6,827 nt of DNA, taken from NCBI GenBank assembly GCA_900758315.1, contig CAAERF010000471.1, forward strand, positions 1 through 6,827, in the 5' to 3' direction. Below the pieces are notes generated by a model. It searched no databases. It was not told where the DNA came from and saw only the letters and a list, made by a program, of their open reading frames with translations. Made by a program: the position numbers and the translations under genes. The stretch's first letter is position 1; each line of letters starts with the position of its first letter. Source of the stretch: an uncultured Oscillospiraceae bacterium (GTDB lineage Bacteria > Bacillota > Clostridia > Oscillospirales > Oscillospiraceae). Of the stretch, positions 6,528 through 6,827 are shown in pieces.

Positions 6528-6642
6528 GAGAAGATCTCCTTACATTATAATTGTCAGCAGAATGGTGCAGTATAAAAGGGAATGAATCGTATAGCCCAAA
6601 GGGCATTCGCGGCACCAGTCTGAGGTAAGCGTGTCTGGTCAT
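6475..6642 (-). CDS. possible short leader ORF overlapping the metA start
   Basis: This is a 55-codon reading frame starting at the ATG at 6642 and ending at the stop at 6475-6477. Its ribosome site is AAGGAGGT (complement of 6651-6658), 8 nt before the ATG and better than that of metA. It lies about 30 nt downstream of a predicted start site. Its last 53 nt overlap metA in another frame. The peptide begins MTRHAYLRLVPRMPFGLYDS. It has no signal peptide, no membrane segment and no domain I recognise, and it is not rich in methionine (two Met residues). It could be a regulatory leader, a small protein, or a chance frame behind a strong ribosome site. The first 35-40 codons, before metA, are the more likely constrained part. 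Translation is supported only by the ribosome-site match and position. Confidence 0.4.
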   Translation of the reverse strand: MTRHAYLRLVPRMPFGLYDSFPFILHHSADNYNVRRSSHAHQNSGYAACAHNPRT

Positions 6643-6679
6643 TGTAAGGAACCTCCTTCCAAGCATGAACTTACACACT

Positions 6680-6708
6680 ACTATAGCGGAATTTCGAGAA
6701 AAAGACAA
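6680..6708 (-). promoter_or_regulatory. SigA-type promoter for the leader ORF and metA
   Basis: On the - strand the -35 TTGTCT (complement of 6703-6708) and the -10 TATAGT (complement of 6680-6685) are separated by exactly 17 bp. They match the consensus at 4/6 and 5/6 positions. Transcription should begin near 6673, about 31 nt before the leader ATG and about 145 nt before metA. Confidence 0.7.
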
Positions 6709-6780
6709 TAGTTTGAAGGAGAAAGCTCGGATGCACGCACGGGCTAGTGTAGAGGGAAAGGAAAAAAGTCGAAAAAGGTG

Positions 6781-6809
6781 TTGACAAGTTGGCGCGGATT
6801 TAGTATACT
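6781..6809 (+). promoter_or_regulatory. near-consensus SigA promoter reading out of the window
   Basis: The -35 TTGACA (6781-6786) is perfect and the -10 TATACT (6804-6809) matches 5/6, with 17 bp between them. An A-rich stretch (about 6755-6777) lies just upstream and could act as an UP element. Transcription would start near 6816 and leave the window. The driven gene is not visible; a stable-RNA operon would fit the promoter strength, but that is a guess. The -10 lies inside the palindrome TTAGTATACTAA. Confidence 0.8.
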
Positions 6810-6811
6810 AA
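6800..6811. repeat. perfect 12-bp palindrome centred on a -10 element
   Basis: TTAGTATACTAA equals its own reverse complement. It contains TATACT on both strands, so the -10 is symmetric. This could allow divergent initiation from one site or be an operator; it may also be chance, since a -10 is already close to self-complementary. Confidence 0.6.
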
Positions 6812-6827
6812 GCAAGCGCTCGAGAGA

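Noticed and set aside
6544..6549. Perfect TATAAT close to metA as a second promoter
   Set aside because: No acceptable -35 lies 16-18 bp upstream, and transcription would begin on or after the metA ribosome site.
6528..6673. SAM riboswitch or T-box upstream of metA
   Set aside because: I looked for the conserved S-box blocks, a short SAM-II-like pseudoknot and T-box sequences, and saw none. There is also no intrinsic terminator hairpin in the leader. A covariance-model scan would settle it.
1..6827. CRISPR arrays, insertion sequences, phage genes, tRNA or rRNA genes
   Set aside because: No direct-repeat array, transposase, terminal inverted repeats or structural RNA sequence was seen anywhere in the window.

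Overview
This window reads as ordinary chromosomal housekeeping DNA from a Gram-positive anaerobe of the class Clostridia. The best guess is an Oscillospiraceae-type gut bacterium. The reasons are the G+C-rich codon use, strong AGGAGG-type ribosome binding sites, SigA-like promoters, the order rsmD-coaD-coiled-coil gene, a DUF4830-type exported protein, and a MetA carrying the acetyl-CoA-type Glu111. The genus cannot be fixed from this sequence. There is no sign of phage, transposon, CRISPR or other transferred DNA.

Layout. Positions 2-2974 (+) hold a tightly packed operon: the 3' three quarters of uvrC (nucleotide excision repair), rsmD (16S rRNA m2G966 methyltransferase, overlapping uvrC by 10 bp), coaD (phosphopantetheine adenylyltransferase, 4 bp later) and a long coiled-coil protein of unknown function. 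A bidirectional terminator at about 2981-3027 separates this operon from a convergent gene (3036-3494, -) for a small exported or membrane-anchored DUF4830-like protein. That gene starts at TTG. A 78-bp divergent gap follows, then a second + operon: a MutT-type Nudix hydrolase, trmO (tRNA t6A37 N6-methyltransferase) and a ten-helix EamA/DMT transporter. These genes are 5-7 bp apart. Their transcription ends at a 17-bp-stem bidirectional terminator that contains the transporter's stop codon.

Positions 5601-6527 (-) encode MetA, which by its residue 111 should be a homoserine O-acetyltransferase of methionine synthesis. Its upstream region (6528-6710) has a good SigA promoter. It also has a short reading frame with a near-perfect Shine-Dalgarno sequence that runs out of frame across the metA start, a possible translated leader. 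No SAM riboswitch or T-box was recognised there. The window ends with a near-consensus + strand promoter (TTGACA, 17 bp, TATACT) whose -10 lies inside a perfect 12-bp palindrome. The gene it drives is outside the window.

Functionally, the genes cover DNA repair and nucleotide-pool cleaning (uvrC, mutT), translation-apparatus modification (rsmD, trmO), coenzyme A synthesis (coaD) and methionine synthesis (metA). I see no convincing new multi-gene system. The best leads are the metA leader ORF, the conserved but uncharacterised coiled-coil gene, and the symmetric -10 at the right edge.
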